From CAVVNP01 sp963800235 (GTDB lineage: Bacteria > Actinomycetota > Acidimicrobiia > Acidimicrobiales > Iamiaceae), in contig CAWDAD010000001.1 of assembly GCA_963800235.1 (NCBI GenBank), positions 620,001 to 684,000 on the forward strand: a DNA stretch of 64,000 nt. The letters run 5' to 3'. How positions within the stretch are numbered: the first letter of the stretch is position 1; every line of letters starts with the position of its first letter. This document shows, piece after piece, positions 23,270-31,843 of this stretch. The translations under genes were made by a program, and so were the position numbers. The notes beneath the pieces are model-generated. The model was not told where the DNA came from. It saw nothing but the letters and a program-made list of their open reading frames with translations, and ran no database searches.

Positions 23270-24280
23270 TCAGGCGGCCGGGTCGGCCGAGCCCGCCGCC
23301 GGGACCGGGGGGCGGCGGAAGTGCTGGCGGTAGGAGGCCGGCGTGGTGCCGGCGCAGCGGCGGAAGGCCCGATGCAGCGCGTCGACCGAGCCGAACCCGC
23401 ACCGCGCCGCCACCACCGGCAGGGTCTCGTCGGTCTGCTGCAGGGCCTGCTGGGCCGCCTCGACCCGCAGCCGGGCGACCCACGCCGCCGGGGTCGTGCC
23501 CACCTCGTCCACGAAGCGTCGGGCGAAGGTGCGCGGCGACTGGGCGCAGCGGCGTGCGAGGGCGGCGACCGACAGGTCGGCATCCAGGTGCTCGGCCGCC
23601 CACACCAGGGTGTCGGCCAACGCCGGCGTCTGCGGCGGAGGGGTCGCCAGACGGGTCGAGAACTGCGCCTGGCCACCGGGACGGCGCGTGTAGAGCACCA
23701 GCCACCGGGCCACCTCGTGGGCCAGCCGGTCGTCGGCGTCCTCGGCGACCAGGGCGAGGGCCAGGTCCATCCCCGCGGTGACGCCCGCGGAGGTCCAGAC
23801 CCGCCCGTCGCGCACGAAGATCGGGTCGTCGTCGACCGTCACCCGGGGGTGGCGCTCGGCCAGGCTGTCGCACCACGCCCAGTGCGTCGTGGCCCGGCGA
23901 CCGTCGAGCAGCCCGGCCGCCGCCAGCAGGAAGGCGCCGGTGCACACCGAGGCGACCCGCGCGCTGCAGGCGGCGAGCCGGGCGACGGTGGCGACCGCGA
24001 CCGCGTCCTCGGCGGACCGGCGGGCGCCGAGGCCCCCGGCGACGAGCAGGGTGTCGACCGGCCCGGTGACCGAAGCGGCGAGCCCACCTGTCGCCAGGGC
24101 GATGCTCGCCGACTCCACCCGCTCGTCGGTCAGCCCGGCGACCTCGACCCGGTAGGCCGGCCCCCCGAGCCGGGCGGCGGTGGCGAACACCTCGGCCGGA
24201 CCGACCACGTCGAGCAGCTGCGGCGACGGCGGCACGACCAGCACGACCCGGTGGGCGTCGGCGTGGGAGCGGGGCACCAC
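23270..24280 (-). CDS. GlxA family transcriptional regulator (DJ-1-like domain plus AraC HTH)
   Basis: About 336 residues. The N-terminal 175 residues form a DJ-1/PfpI-like sensor (RVVLVVPPSPQLLDVVGPAEVF; SVCTGAFLLAAAGLLDG; TSAGVTAGMDLALALV), and the C-terminal 100 an AraC/XylS DNA-binding domain (SVAALARRCAQSPRTFARRF; VVAARCGFGSVDALHRAFRR). GlxA-type regulators control catabolic and stress genes; the ligand is unknown. The likely target is the downstream DJ-1 enzyme gene. The start is uncertain: GTG 24280, 24277 or 24343. Confidence 0.88.
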   Translation of the reverse strand: MVPRSHADAHRVVLVVPPSPQLLDVVGPAEVFATAARLGGPAYRVEVAGLTDERVESASIALATGGLAASVTGPVDTLLVAGGLGARRSAEDAVAVATVARLAACSARVASVCTGAFLLAAAGLLDGRRATTHWAWCDSLAERHPRVTVDDDPIFVRDGRVWTSAGVTAGMDLALALVAEDADDRLAHEVARWLVLYTRRPGGQAQFSTRLATPPPQTPALADTLVWAAEHLDADLSVAALARRCAQSPRTFARRFVDEVGTTPAAWVARLRVEAAQQALQQTDETLPVVAARCGFGSVDALHRAFRRCAGTTPASYRQHFRRPPVPAAGSADPAA

Positions 24281-24360
24281 GTCATGGTGCGCCAGCGTCG
24301 GTGTGGCAGCAAGGACGAACCCATCGCACTTCCTGCCAGCCACCCGATCGGGGCGGGTGG

Positions 24361-24840
24361 TCAGCGGGCCAGGTCGAGGTTGTTGCAGGCCTCGCAGACG
24401 GTCTCGGGGATCACCCCGACCCGCATGAGCCGCCGGAAGACGGCGCAGCCGAGGCAGAAGCCGACCACCGACTCGAGCGAGGCGGCCGCCAGGATCATGG
24501 CCACCAGCACCCAGGACACCCCGGTGGCGCCGAACCCGAGCCAGGCGATCACCGCCGCCGTCGACAACGTCGCCCCGATGGCCTGGGCGAAGCGCTTGGG
24601 CGGGCCGGGCACCAGGCGAGCTGCACCGAGGTGTGGCGCCACGACCCGGGTGGCCAGCTGGCCGAGCGGGCTGAGGGTCGGACCGGTCGCCACCCGGGCC
24701 AGGAACCCGTAGGCCAGGACCAGCAGCAGCCAGGGCTGGCGGGTGATCAACGTGGCCACGCAGAGCGCCACCACGCCCGTGGCGACGGCGCGGGCCGCCA
24801 GGTCGTTCACGGGGTCCGGGAACCGGAGCAGCGCCTTCAC
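24361..24840 (-). CDS. DUF4395 family membrane protein
   Basis: 159 residues, with hydrophobic segments forming about four membrane helices. It starts MKALLRFPDPVNDLAARAVA, as DUF4395 proteins do, and ends with the paired-Cys motifs GFCLGCAVFRRLM and ETVCEACNN. The family is often near sulfur-transfer or thioredoxin-like genes, but its function is unknown; here it lies between ftsK and the GlxA regulator. GTG 24840 is chosen because TAGGGT lies 7 bases upstream; the TTG at 24846 would sit on top of that promoter. Confidence 0.85.
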   Translation of the reverse strand: MKALLRFPDPVNDLAARAVATGVVALCVATLITRQPWLLLVLAYGFLARVATGPTLSPLGQLATRVVAPHLGAARLVPGPPKRFAQAIGATLSTAAVIAWLGFGATGVSWVLVAMILAAASLESVVGFCLGCAVFRRLMRVGVIPETVCEACNNLDLAR

Positions 24841-24847
24841 GCCCAAA

Positions 24848-24853
24848 ACCCTA
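24848..24853 (-). promoter_or_regulatory. -10 box for leaderless DUF4395 gene
   Basis: TAGGGT on the minus strand, 7 bases before GTG 24840. Confidence 0.5.
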
Positions 24854-24880
24854 CCAAGTCGGTCAGGATTACGACCCGGC

Positions 24881-27394
24881 TCAGAAGGGGTCGTCGACGG
24901 CGGCGGCGCCGGCCGGTGCGGGGTCGCCGCCGCCCAGCGCCTCGAGCTCGTCGACGGTCATCAGCACCGCCCGCGCCTTCGACCCCTCGGAGGGGCCGAC
25001 GACGCCCCGCTGCTCGAGCAGGTCCATGATCCGCCCGGCGCGGGCGAAGCCCACCCGCAGCTTGCGCTGCAGCATCGAGGTGGAGCCGAGCTGCGAGCGG
25101 ACCACGAGGTCCATGGCCTGGCGGACCAGCGCCTCGTCGTCGTCGTCGCCACCCGCTCCTCCCCCGCCGACGCCCATCGCGTCGGCCCCGCCGCCGTCCT
25201 CGGAGCCGCCCTGCACCTGCTGGTCGTAGGCGACCTCCGGCGACTGCCGCCGCCAGTGGGCCACCACCGCCCGGACCTCGTCCTCGGTGACCCACGAGCC
25301 CTGGACGCGGTGCGGGGCGCTCGAGGTGGGCCCGAGCAGGAGCATGTCGCCCTTGCCGAGCAGCCGTTCGGCACCGGGCTGATCGAGGATCACCCGGCTG
25401 TCGGTGAGGCTCGACACGGCGAAGGCGAGCCGGGCGGGGATGTTGGCCTTGATCACCCCGGTGATGACGTTCACCGACGGCCGCTGGGTGGCGATGACCA
25501 GGTGGATGCCCACCGCCCGGGCCATCTGGGCGATGCGGGCGATCGACTCCTCGACGTCGCGAGCCGCCACCATCATCAGGTCGTTCAGCTCGTCGACCAC
25601 GACCAGGATGAACGGCAGGCGCTGGTACCGGGGCTCGGAGGCCTCGCCCGGGGCGGAGCCGTCGGCGGACCCCGCGGCCGCCGGGTCCGCGGACGGGGCG
25701 TCGTGCAGCTCGCCCCGGTCGTAGGCGGCGTTGTAGCCGGTGATGTCGCGGAAGCCGACCTCGGAGAGCAGGTCGTAGCGGCGCTCCATCTCCCGCACCG
25801 CCCACGCCAGGGCGTTGGCCGCCTTCTTCGGCTGGTTGACCACCTCGGTGAGCAGGTGGGGCAACCGGTTGTACTGACCGAGCTCGACCCGCTTGGGGTC
25901 GACCAGGATCATGCGCACCTGGTCGGGCGTGGACCGCATGAGGATCGAGGTGATCAGCGAGTTGATGCAGCTCGACTTGCCGGCCCCCGTCGCGCCGGCG
26001 ATGAGCAGGTGGGGCATCGAGGCCAGGTTCGCCATGACCGACTTGCCGGCGATGTCGCGACCGACGGCCACCTCGAGCGGGTGGGTGGCCGACTTGGCCT
26101 CGGGGCTGGCGAGGATGTCACCGACGGTCACGAGCTGCTTGCGCTGGTTCGGGATCTCGACGCCGATGGCCTGCTTGCCCGGGATCGGCGCCAGGATGCG
26201 CACGTCGGGCGTGGCCATGTTGTAGGCGATGTCCTTGTGCAGGCTCGTCACCTTGGCGACCTTCACCCCGGGTCCGAGCTCGAGCTCGTAGCGGGTGACC
26301 GTCGGCCCGACGACCATGCCGACCAGCCGGGTCTCGACCCCGTGCTGGGCCAGCGCCCGCTCGAGGTTGCGGCCGGTCTCGGTCACCATGGTCTGGTCGA
26401 CCTGCTGGCTGCCGGTGCGGTGCAGCAGCTTGGCCGGTGGCAGCTTCCAGGCCGAGCGCCGGGCGCCCGGACCGAGCGCGATCTCGAGCTGCTTCGGCTC
26501 ACCGGGCTCGGGTGCTTCGCCATCCGCCCCGGGGCCGCCCGGCGGCACCGGTGGCGCGGTGGGGGCCGACGCCTCGTCCTGGTCGAAGACCGAGACGGTG
26601 GGCTCGTCCTCGGGCGGGAGGACCTGGGTGATCTCGGGCGGATCGGTCGGTTCGACCGCCCCGGGGGCGAAGGTCGGGTCCTCCTGGGCACCGGCGCCGG
26701 CCCGGTCGGGTCCCCCGATGCGGAACAGCGAGGCCACCGCCCGGCCGACCACCCCGCCCACCGGCTTCACCCCGGCGGCGGTCCGCCCCGCGGCGGCCCG
26801 CAGGGACAGGTGGGTGAGGAGCACCACGCCGGCGACGGCCACGATCACCAGCACCAGCACCGAGGCCACCGGCCCGAGCAGGGCCCGCAGCGGTGCGCCG
26901 ATCAGCGCACCGAGGTACCCCCCGGCCCGGGCGACGGCGTCGACCCCGGCGTCGAAGTGCGGTGCGCCCCGCCCCAGGTGGAGCAGGCCCAACCCGGCCA
27001 CCGCGCAGACCAACCCGCCCACCACGGCGCGGGCCGGCACGCCGGAGGACAGGTGCAGGTCCTCCTCCGGGGTCGCCGGGTCGCGCCCGCTGCGGATGAG
27101 CAGGACGCCGAGGGCGAGCAGGGCCAACGGCACCAGGAACCGGCCGAGGCCGAGCAGGGCGCCCTCGAGCCAGCGGAACGCCCGGCCGACCGGACCGGCC
27201 AGGTCGGCGTAGGTGCCGAGCCCGGTGACCAGCCCGGCGGCGATGCAGACCAGCCCGGCCAGCTCGCGGCCGTGGCCCTCCGTGGCGGTCGACACCGTGC
27301 CCCGCACCCGTCGAGACGGGCGGGTCGGCGCCGACGAACGCCGGCGATCGGGGGAGCGACCGGATGCGGCCCGGCCGCGCTTCGGTGCTGCCAC
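24881..27394 (-). CDS. ftsK: DNA translocase FtsK
   Basis: 837 residues. FtsK anchors at the septum and pumps DNA to resolve chromosome dimers during division. The N-terminal third has four hydrophobic segments (about residues 45-210), followed by a Pro/Glu-rich linker, the alpha/beta RecA-like motor (Walker A AGATGAGKSSCIN; Walker B FILVVVDELNDLMM; then ATQRPSVNVITG), and a C-terminal gamma winged helix (STSMLQRKLRVGFARAGRIMDLLE). Walker B reads DELN where DELA is usual. The motor carries a low-complexity insert (SADPAAAGSADGSAPGEASEP) after NAAYDRGELH. GTG 27394 gives a start matching relatives; the frame is open a little further upstream. Confidence 0.95.
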   Translation of the reverse strand: MAAPKRGRAASGRSPDRRRSSAPTRPSRRVRGTVSTATEGHGRELAGLVCIAAGLVTGLGTYADLAGPVGRAFRWLEGALLGLGRFLVPLALLALGVLLIRSGRDPATPEEDLHLSSGVPARAVVGGLVCAVAGLGLLHLGRGAPHFDAGVDAVARAGGYLGALIGAPLRALLGPVASVLVLVIVAVAGVVLLTHLSLRAAAGRTAAGVKPVGGVVGRAVASLFRIGGPDRAGAGAQEDPTFAPGAVEPTDPPEITQVLPPEDEPTVSVFDQDEASAPTAPPVPPGGPGADGEAPEPGEPKQLEIALGPGARRSAWKLPPAKLLHRTGSQQVDQTMVTETGRNLERALAQHGVETRLVGMVVGPTVTRYELELGPGVKVAKVTSLHKDIAYNMATPDVRILAPIPGKQAIGVEIPNQRKQLVTVGDILASPEAKSATHPLEVAVGRDIAGKSVMANLASMPHLLIAGATGAGKSSCINSLITSILMRSTPDQVRMILVDPKRVELGQYNRLPHLLTEVVNQPKKAANALAWAVREMERRYDLLSEVGFRDITGYNAAYDRGELHDAPSADPAAAGSADGSAPGEASEPRYQRLPFILVVVDELNDLMMVAARDVEESIARIAQMARAVGIHLVIATQRPSVNVITGVIKANIPARLAFAVSSLTDSRVILDQPGAERLLGKGDMLLLGPTSSAPHRVQGSWVTEDEVRAVVAHWRRQSPEVAYDQQVQGGSEDGGGADAMGVGGGGAGGDDDDEALVRQAMDLVVRSQLGSTSMLQRKLRVGFARAGRIMDLLEQRGVVGPSEGSKARAVLMTVDELEALGGGDPAPAGAAAVDDPF

Positions 27395-27448
27395 AGTGCC
27401 GGAAACGGTACCAGCACGCGGTCGTCGCAACGGGGGTACCGAACCCTC

Positions 27449-28834
27449 TCAGGGGGCGCGGTCGCCGCCGGCGGACGTGGCGGCTCGCCGCTCAGGTCGG
27501 ACGCTGTCGTGGGCGAAGTCGATCCACCGGGGCTGCACCTTCTCACCAGGTGGGTGCTGGTAATCGATGGGGTCGAGCTCGTGCTGCTCGGCTGCCGTCG
27601 TGAGGTCGGCCGACGACGGGACCGGCTCTGGTCGACCGACCGCAGGCAGCTCGCGCCCGGCCCGATCGCGCACGGTCAGGTCCGACGCCGTGCCGGTGAT
27701 CGGCAGCTGGCCCTGGTGGTGGAGGCGGTGGTGCCGCTGGCAGAGGCAGATCAAGTTCTCGGGCTCGGTCTCGCCCAGGTCTTCCCAGTGGATGATGTGG
27801 TGGATGTGCAGCCACCGGGTCCTTGTGCACCCCGGCACCCGGCACCCACCGTCTCGGTGCTCGACCAGCAGGCGGACCTTGGGCGGCACGACCCGCTGCG
27901 AGCGACCGAGGGCCACCGGGGTGCCCTTGCGCTCCCACACCGGCAGCACGTCGCCGTCGCAGAAGAGGTACCGCCGCAGCGACGCCGGCAACGCCGCGCC
28001 GAGGTGCAGGCCCGCCACCGGCGGCCCGTCGGGCCGGCGGGGATCGGCCTCGAAGTGGACCACGGCCCGGAACCGGTCGACGACGCTGCCGTTGTACTGG
28101 GCCTCGCCGGCGGCCAGCGAGTCCGCTGCCAGCGCAACCGCGGCATCGGCCCACGACAGCTCGCGCTGCGCAGCCCGCCACTCGGGCGTGCCGGGCTCCA
28201 CGTCTGGGTTCTCCCGCCGGAACAGCTCGTCTCGCTTGGCGGCCAGCGCCGCCTCGATCACGGCACCCTCGTCGGCGGGGAGGGTCGCGTTCAGGTGCCA
28301 GTTGCCGTCGTCGCCGCCCCCGAAGCTCAGCCGGCGGGTCTCGTCTCGATGCGCGGTGCGATCCGGCTCGGGCTCGGCCCCAGCGTCGGGTTCAGGTTCG
28401 GCGAACCGGTACCGGCCCAGGATGCGGTGCAACTGGGGCACGGTGGCGTTGACGGCCACCGTCACCACGTCGCGGTCGAACCCGGCCGGGCAGTGCTGGG
28501 CCACCACGGCTGCTTGGTCGAGTGACAGCTCCCCGGTCTGCACGGCGCAGGCCATCGCGGGGAGCTCGGCGACCCGGCTCGCCACCTTGACGACCTGGCG
28601 GGCGTGCGCCGGTGCCACCCCCGCCTGCCAGACCAGCCACTGCACCGGCGTGTGCACCCCCGCCTGGCACCACAGGTCGGCGGCCAAGGCCTCGGCCGTC
28701 AGCTCGACGAGCCGAGCGTGTGACGCGTTCAGGATTCCGACCGTCGCCGCCACTTCGGCCTGCAAGGCCACGATCGCCGCCTCAGCTCGAGCCGACTCGC
28801 CTGGAGGTCGGGGTGCAGTGGCGGTGGCGACCAT
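27449..28834 (-). CDS. HNH endonuclease signature protein, 13E12/DUF222 family, SOS-linked
   Basis: 461 residues, intact. The N-terminal two-thirds is the DUF222 (13E12 repeat) region: LVELTAEALAADLW, ARQVVKVASRVAELPAMA, LSLDQAAVVAQH. The C-terminal HNH module has zinc/metal residues in GCRVPGCTRTRWLHIHHI, then NLICLCQRHHRLHHQG. These proteins are multicopy in mycobacteria and related bacteria, and some M. tuberculosis members are LexA-regulated; their substrate is unknown. ATG 28834 has TATCAT 6 bases upstream, and a LexA box ending on the first base of that -10 (28846-28859). It sits between ftsK and rnj, so it may have been inserted into a conserved neighbourhood. Confidence 0.9.
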   Translation of the reverse strand: MVATATAPRPPGESARAEAAIVALQAEVAATVGILNASHARLVELTAEALAADLWCQAGVHTPVQWLVWQAGVAPAHARQVVKVASRVAELPAMACAVQTGELSLDQAAVVAQHCPAGFDRDVVTVAVNATVPQLHRILGRYRFAEPEPDAGAEPEPDRTAHRDETRRLSFGGGDDGNWHLNATLPADEGAVIEAALAAKRDELFRRENPDVEPGTPEWRAAQRELSWADAAVALAADSLAAGEAQYNGSVVDRFRAVVHFEADPRRPDGPPVAGLHLGAALPASLRRYLFCDGDVLPVWERKGTPVALGRSQRVVPPKVRLLVEHRDGGCRVPGCTRTRWLHIHHIIHWEDLGETEPENLICLCQRHHRLHHQGQLPITGTASDLTVRDRAGRELPAVGRPEPVPSSADLTTAAEQHELDPIDYQHPPGEKVQPRWIDFAHDSVRPERRAATSAGGDRAP

Positions 28835-28840
28835 GGGCCA

Positions 28841-28846
28841 ATGATA
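28841..28846 (-). promoter_or_regulatory. -10 box for leaderless HNH gene
   Basis: TATCAT on the minus strand, 6 bases before ATG 28834. Confidence 0.6.
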
Positions 28847-28859
28847 GAACGCCTGTTCG
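28846..28859. promoter_or_regulatory. LexA box upstream of HNH gene
   Basis: Minus strand CGAACAGGCGTTCT, one mismatch from the consensus in the last base. It overlaps the -10 by one base, where bound LexA would block the promoter. Confidence 0.75.
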
Positions 28860-29250
28860 TAGCATGCAACCGAGTTCTCGAGCGCGTCGGGACGCCAGGT
28901 CGTCGAGCTCCAACAATCACGATCGGGCCGGCCCCCAGCAGCTCCGACGGGGCCGACGACTCGACGGGTGATCGGTGACCGACCCGAATCATCCTCCTCG
29001 GCATCCGTGCCGACGATCGCTGCCCGCCATGCGCCGTCAGCTCGATGATGGGTAGGGAAGCGAGCGCTCCGGCAGACCGGTAACTACCGTCGTGCCGGCG
29101 TTTCCGGGCTCGGCTCCATTGCGGTCCTGTGCGGTTCAGCCTGACGGTGTCCGTTCCGGCGTCGTCCCCGTGCCCTCGGGGGCTCGGGAACCATTGCCGC
29201 TAGTCCCTTGCGTTTCCACGTTGGGCGGCTTGACCGGCCGTCACCAGGCG

Positions 29251-29278
29251 GGCCCCGTCCACCGTCGGCCTCGGGGCC
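29251..29278 (-). terminator. rnj terminator candidate
   Basis: GGCCCCG (29251-29257) pairs with CGGGGCC (29272-29278), directly after the rnj stop; no T-run. Confidence 0.4.
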
Positions 29279-29279
29279 G

Positions 29280-30944
29280 CTAGGCCTCCATGACCACGGG
29301 GACGATCATGGGGCGGCGCTTGGTGCGCTGGTTCACGAAGCGGCCGACGGCCCGGCGCACGACCCGCTGCAGCGCCTCGATCTCGGTGCCGGCGTCGCTG
29401 GCGAAGGCCTCCTTGACGTCCTGGGCGACGAGGGCCCGGGCCTCCTCGAGCAGCTCCTCGGCCTCGGGGGCGTGGATCCACCCCCGGGTGATGATCTCGG
29501 GTCCGGTGATGATGGCGCCGGTGCGCACGTCCACCCCGACGACCACCACGACCACGCCCTCGTCGGCCAGCACCCGCCGGTCGCGGAGCACCCCGCCGCT
29601 GACGTCGCCGACGATCCCGTCGACGTACAGGTAGCCGGCGGGGACCCGGTCGCCCCGGACGATCCCCCGGTCGGTCAGGCGGATCGAGTCGCCGTCCTCG
29701 CAGACGAGCACCCGGTCCTCGGCGATCCCCATGGTGCGGGCCAGCTCGGCGTGGGCGGCCAGGTGCCGGTACTCGCCGTGGACCGGCACGAACCAGTCGG
29801 GCCGGATGATCGACAGGACCGTCTTCAGCTCCTCCTGCTTGGCGTGACCCGTGGCGTGGACGTCGTCGATGCCGGAGTGGACGACCCGCACGCCGAGGCG
29901 GACGAGCCCGTCGATGACCTTGCTCACGTCCATCTCGTTGCCGGGGATGGGGTGGGAGCTCAGGATCACCGTGTCGTCGGACCCGAGCTTCAGCCACTTG
30001 CTGTCGGACTCGGCCATCAGCGCCAGGGCCGACATGGGCTCGCCCTGGGAGCCGGTGGAGATCACGCAGACCCGACCCGGCGGGAGGTCGCCGACGTCGT
30101 CGATGTCGCGCAGGCGGTCCTCGGGGATGCGCAGCAGACCCATCTCCCGGGCCAGCCGGACGTTCTTGCGCATCGACAGGCCGAGGGTGGCGACCGTGCG
30201 CCCGCTGGCCACGGCCACGTCGGCGATCTGCTGGATGCGGTGGATGTGGCTGGCGAAGCAGGCGGTCACGATCCGCCGGCCGTCGTTGGCGGCGAAGATG
30301 TTGGACAGCACCTGACCGACGGAGGTCTCCGAGCGGGAGTGCCCGTGCTGGTCGGCGTTGGTGGAGTCCGAGAGCAGCAGCCGGACGCCCTCGTTCTGGG
30401 CGATGGCGCCCATCACCCCGAGGTCGGTGAGCCGCCCGTCGACCGGGGTGAGGTCGAGCTTGAAGTCCCCGGTGTGCAGGATCGAGCCCTGCGGCGTGTG
30501 GAAGGCGGTGGCGAAGCCGTGGGGCACCGAGTGGGTCACCGGGATGAACTCGCAGTCGAACGGACCGATCCGGCGGCGCTCGTTGTCGGTCACCGGGATC
30601 AGCTCGGTGCGGTCGAGCAGCCCGGCCTCCTCGATGCGGTTGCGGGCCAGGCCCAGCGTCAGCGGCGACCCGAAGATGGGGAACGACAGCTCCCGGAGCA
30701 GGAACGACAGGCCGCCCATGTGGTCCTCGTGGCCGTGGGTGACGATGCACCCCTCGATGCGGTCGGCCTGCTGGCGCAGCCAGGTGAAGTCGGGCAGCAC
30801 CAGGTCGACGCCGAGCATGTCGGCGTCGGGGAACATGAGCCCGCAGTCGAGCAGCATGATCCGCCCGCCGACCTCGACGGCGGCGCAGTTGCGACCGATC
30901 TCCCCCAGCCCGCCGAGGAAGGTGATGGTGACGGGATCGGCCAT
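29280..30944 (-). CDS. rnj: Ribonuclease J
   Basis: 554 residues, metallo-beta-lactamase/beta-CASP nuclease for mRNA decay and rRNA maturation with both endo- and 5'-exonuclease activity. Seen: FLGGLGEIGRN, the zinc motif VTHGHEDHMGG, GDFKLD, SDSTNADQHGHS, STGSQGEPMSAL and HVHGEYRHL-type C-terminal elements (FVPVHGEYRHL). The beta-CASP insert and a C-terminal domain of about 100 residues are present. ATG 30944 overlaps the dapA stop by one base (TGATG). dapA-rnj-ftsK is the usual actinobacterial order, here with the HNH gene inserted between rnj and ftsK. Confidence 0.96.
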   Translation of the reverse strand: MADPVTITFLGGLGEIGRNCAAVEVGGRIMLLDCGLMFPDADMLGVDLVLPDFTWLRQQADRIEGCIVTHGHEDHMGGLSFLLRELSFPIFGSPLTLGLARNRIEEAGLLDRTELIPVTDNERRRIGPFDCEFIPVTHSVPHGFATAFHTPQGSILHTGDFKLDLTPVDGRLTDLGVMGAIAQNEGVRLLLSDSTNADQHGHSRSETSVGQVLSNIFAANDGRRIVTACFASHIHRIQQIADVAVASGRTVATLGLSMRKNVRLAREMGLLRIPEDRLRDIDDVGDLPPGRVCVISTGSQGEPMSALALMAESDSKWLKLGSDDTVILSSHPIPGNEMDVSKVIDGLVRLGVRVVHSGIDDVHATGHAKQEELKTVLSIIRPDWFVPVHGEYRHLAAHAELARTMGIAEDRVLVCEDGDSIRLTDRGIVRGDRVPAGYLYVDGIVGDVSGGVLRDRRVLADEGVVVVVVGVDVRTGAIITGPEIITRGWIHAPEAEELLEEARALVAQDVKEAFASDAGTEIEALQRVVRRAVGRFVNQRTKRRPMIVPVVMEA

Positions 30945-31831
30945 CAGACCTGGTACCCGAGGTCGGCCAGCACGGACCGGGCCCTCGCCCGGGTGCCCTC
31001 GGGGGCGGGGCCGAGCGGCAGCCGGCACTCCCCCACCGGGAGGCCGAGCACGCCCATTGCCACCTTCACCGACTGCGAGAACACGCACTCGTCGCTGTTC
31101 ATGTAGGCGTAGGAGGCGTGGAGCCGGGCGTCGAGCTGGCGCACCTGCTCGTGGTCGCCCTTCTCCCAGGCGCCGAACAGGTCGGCCTGGACGGTGGCGT
31201 TCCAGTGCGAGGAGACCCCGACCACGCCGACCGCCCCCACCGCCAGGAAGGCCGGGGTGAGCGGCTCGTCGCCGCTGTAGACCTCGAAGTCGGGCGGGGC
31301 GGCGTCGATCAGCTTCGCCGTCTCGGCCGGGCTGCCGCCGGCGTCCTTCAGCGCCACGACGGTCGGCACCTCGTGGGCCAGCCGCAGGATCGTGTCGGTG
31401 GCGATCTTGCGACCGGTGCGGCCGGGCACGTCGTAGAGGACCACCGGCAGGTCGGAGGCGGCGGCCACGGCCCGGAAGTGGGCCTCGATGCCCGCCTGCG
31501 GCGGCTTGCTGTAGTACGGCCCGACCGCCAGCACGCCGTCGATGCCGGTGGCGGCGGCCGCCTCGGTGAGCCGGACGCTGTGGGCGGTGTCGTTGCTCGT
31601 CGTGCCGCCGAGGAGGGGCACGTCGACGGCCTCGCGCACCGCCCGGAACAGCTCGAGCCGCTCCTCGTCGTCGAGCACCGGGCTCTCGCCCGTGGTGCCG
31701 GCCAGGAGCAGCCCGTCGTTGCCGTGGTCGACGAGCCACCGGGCGAGCCGGGCCGCAGCGTCGAGGTCGAGCGACCCGTCGGCGTCGAAGGGCGTGACCA
31801 TGGCGGTGATCACGGTGCCGAACCGGGCCAT
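30944..31831 (-). CDS. dapA: 4-hydroxy-tetrahydrodipicolinate synthase
   Basis: 295 residues, TIM-barrel class I aldolase family. It condenses aspartate semialdehyde and pyruvate in the first committed step to diaminopimelate. Seen: GTVITAMVTPF, LLLAGTTGESPVLDDEERLEL, the active-site Tyr in VVLYDVPGRTG, and the Schiff-base Lys in VVALKDAGGSPAET. ATG 31831 has TAGGGT 6 bases upstream, so it is probably leaderless. It is translationally coupled to rnj. Confidence 0.95.
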   Translation of the reverse strand: MARFGTVITAMVTPFDADGSLDLDAAARLARWLVDHGNDGLLLAGTTGESPVLDDEERLELFRAVREAVDVPLLGGTTSNDTAHSVRLTEAAAATGIDGVLAVGPYYSKPPQAGIEAHFRAVAAASDLPVVLYDVPGRTGRKIATDTILRLAHEVPTVVALKDAGGSPAETAKLIDAAPPDFEVYSGDEPLTPAFLAVGAVGVVGVSSHWNATVQADLFGAWEKGDHEQVRQLDARLHASYAYMNSDECVFSQSVKVAMGVLGLPVGECRLPLGPAPEGTRARARSVLADLGYQV

Positions 31832-31837
31832 GGCCCG

Positions 31838-31843
31838 ACCCTA
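31838..31843 (-). promoter_or_regulatory. -10 box for leaderless dapA
   Basis: TAGGGT on the minus strand, 6 bases before ATG 31831. Confidence 0.5.

Larger units (their letters stand above)
28835..29279. other. Intergenic region between HNH gene and rnj
   Basis: About 445 bases, visibly lower in G+C than the coding DNA. It contains the HNH promoter and LexA box at the left end and a hairpin next to the rnj stop at the right end. Between about 28870 and 29245 I see no gene, tRNA or recognisable RNA motif. A 63-codon rightward frame at 29092 has no homology or ribosome-binding site that I can see. Confidence 0.5.

Noticed and set aside
24844..24846. TTG start for the DUF4395 gene
   Set aside because: It is 1 base from the TAGGGT box; GTG 24840 has the proper spacing and homologous N-terminus.
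28870..29245. tRNA, tmRNA or RNase P RNA in the largest AT-richer gap
   Set aside because: No T-loop GGTTCRA signature, no tmRNA start and no RNase P core motif could be found by reading both strands.
29092..29283. Small gene in the HNH-rnj gap
   Set aside because: 63 codons with no ribosome-binding site, unusual composition and overlap with the rnj terminator hairpin.
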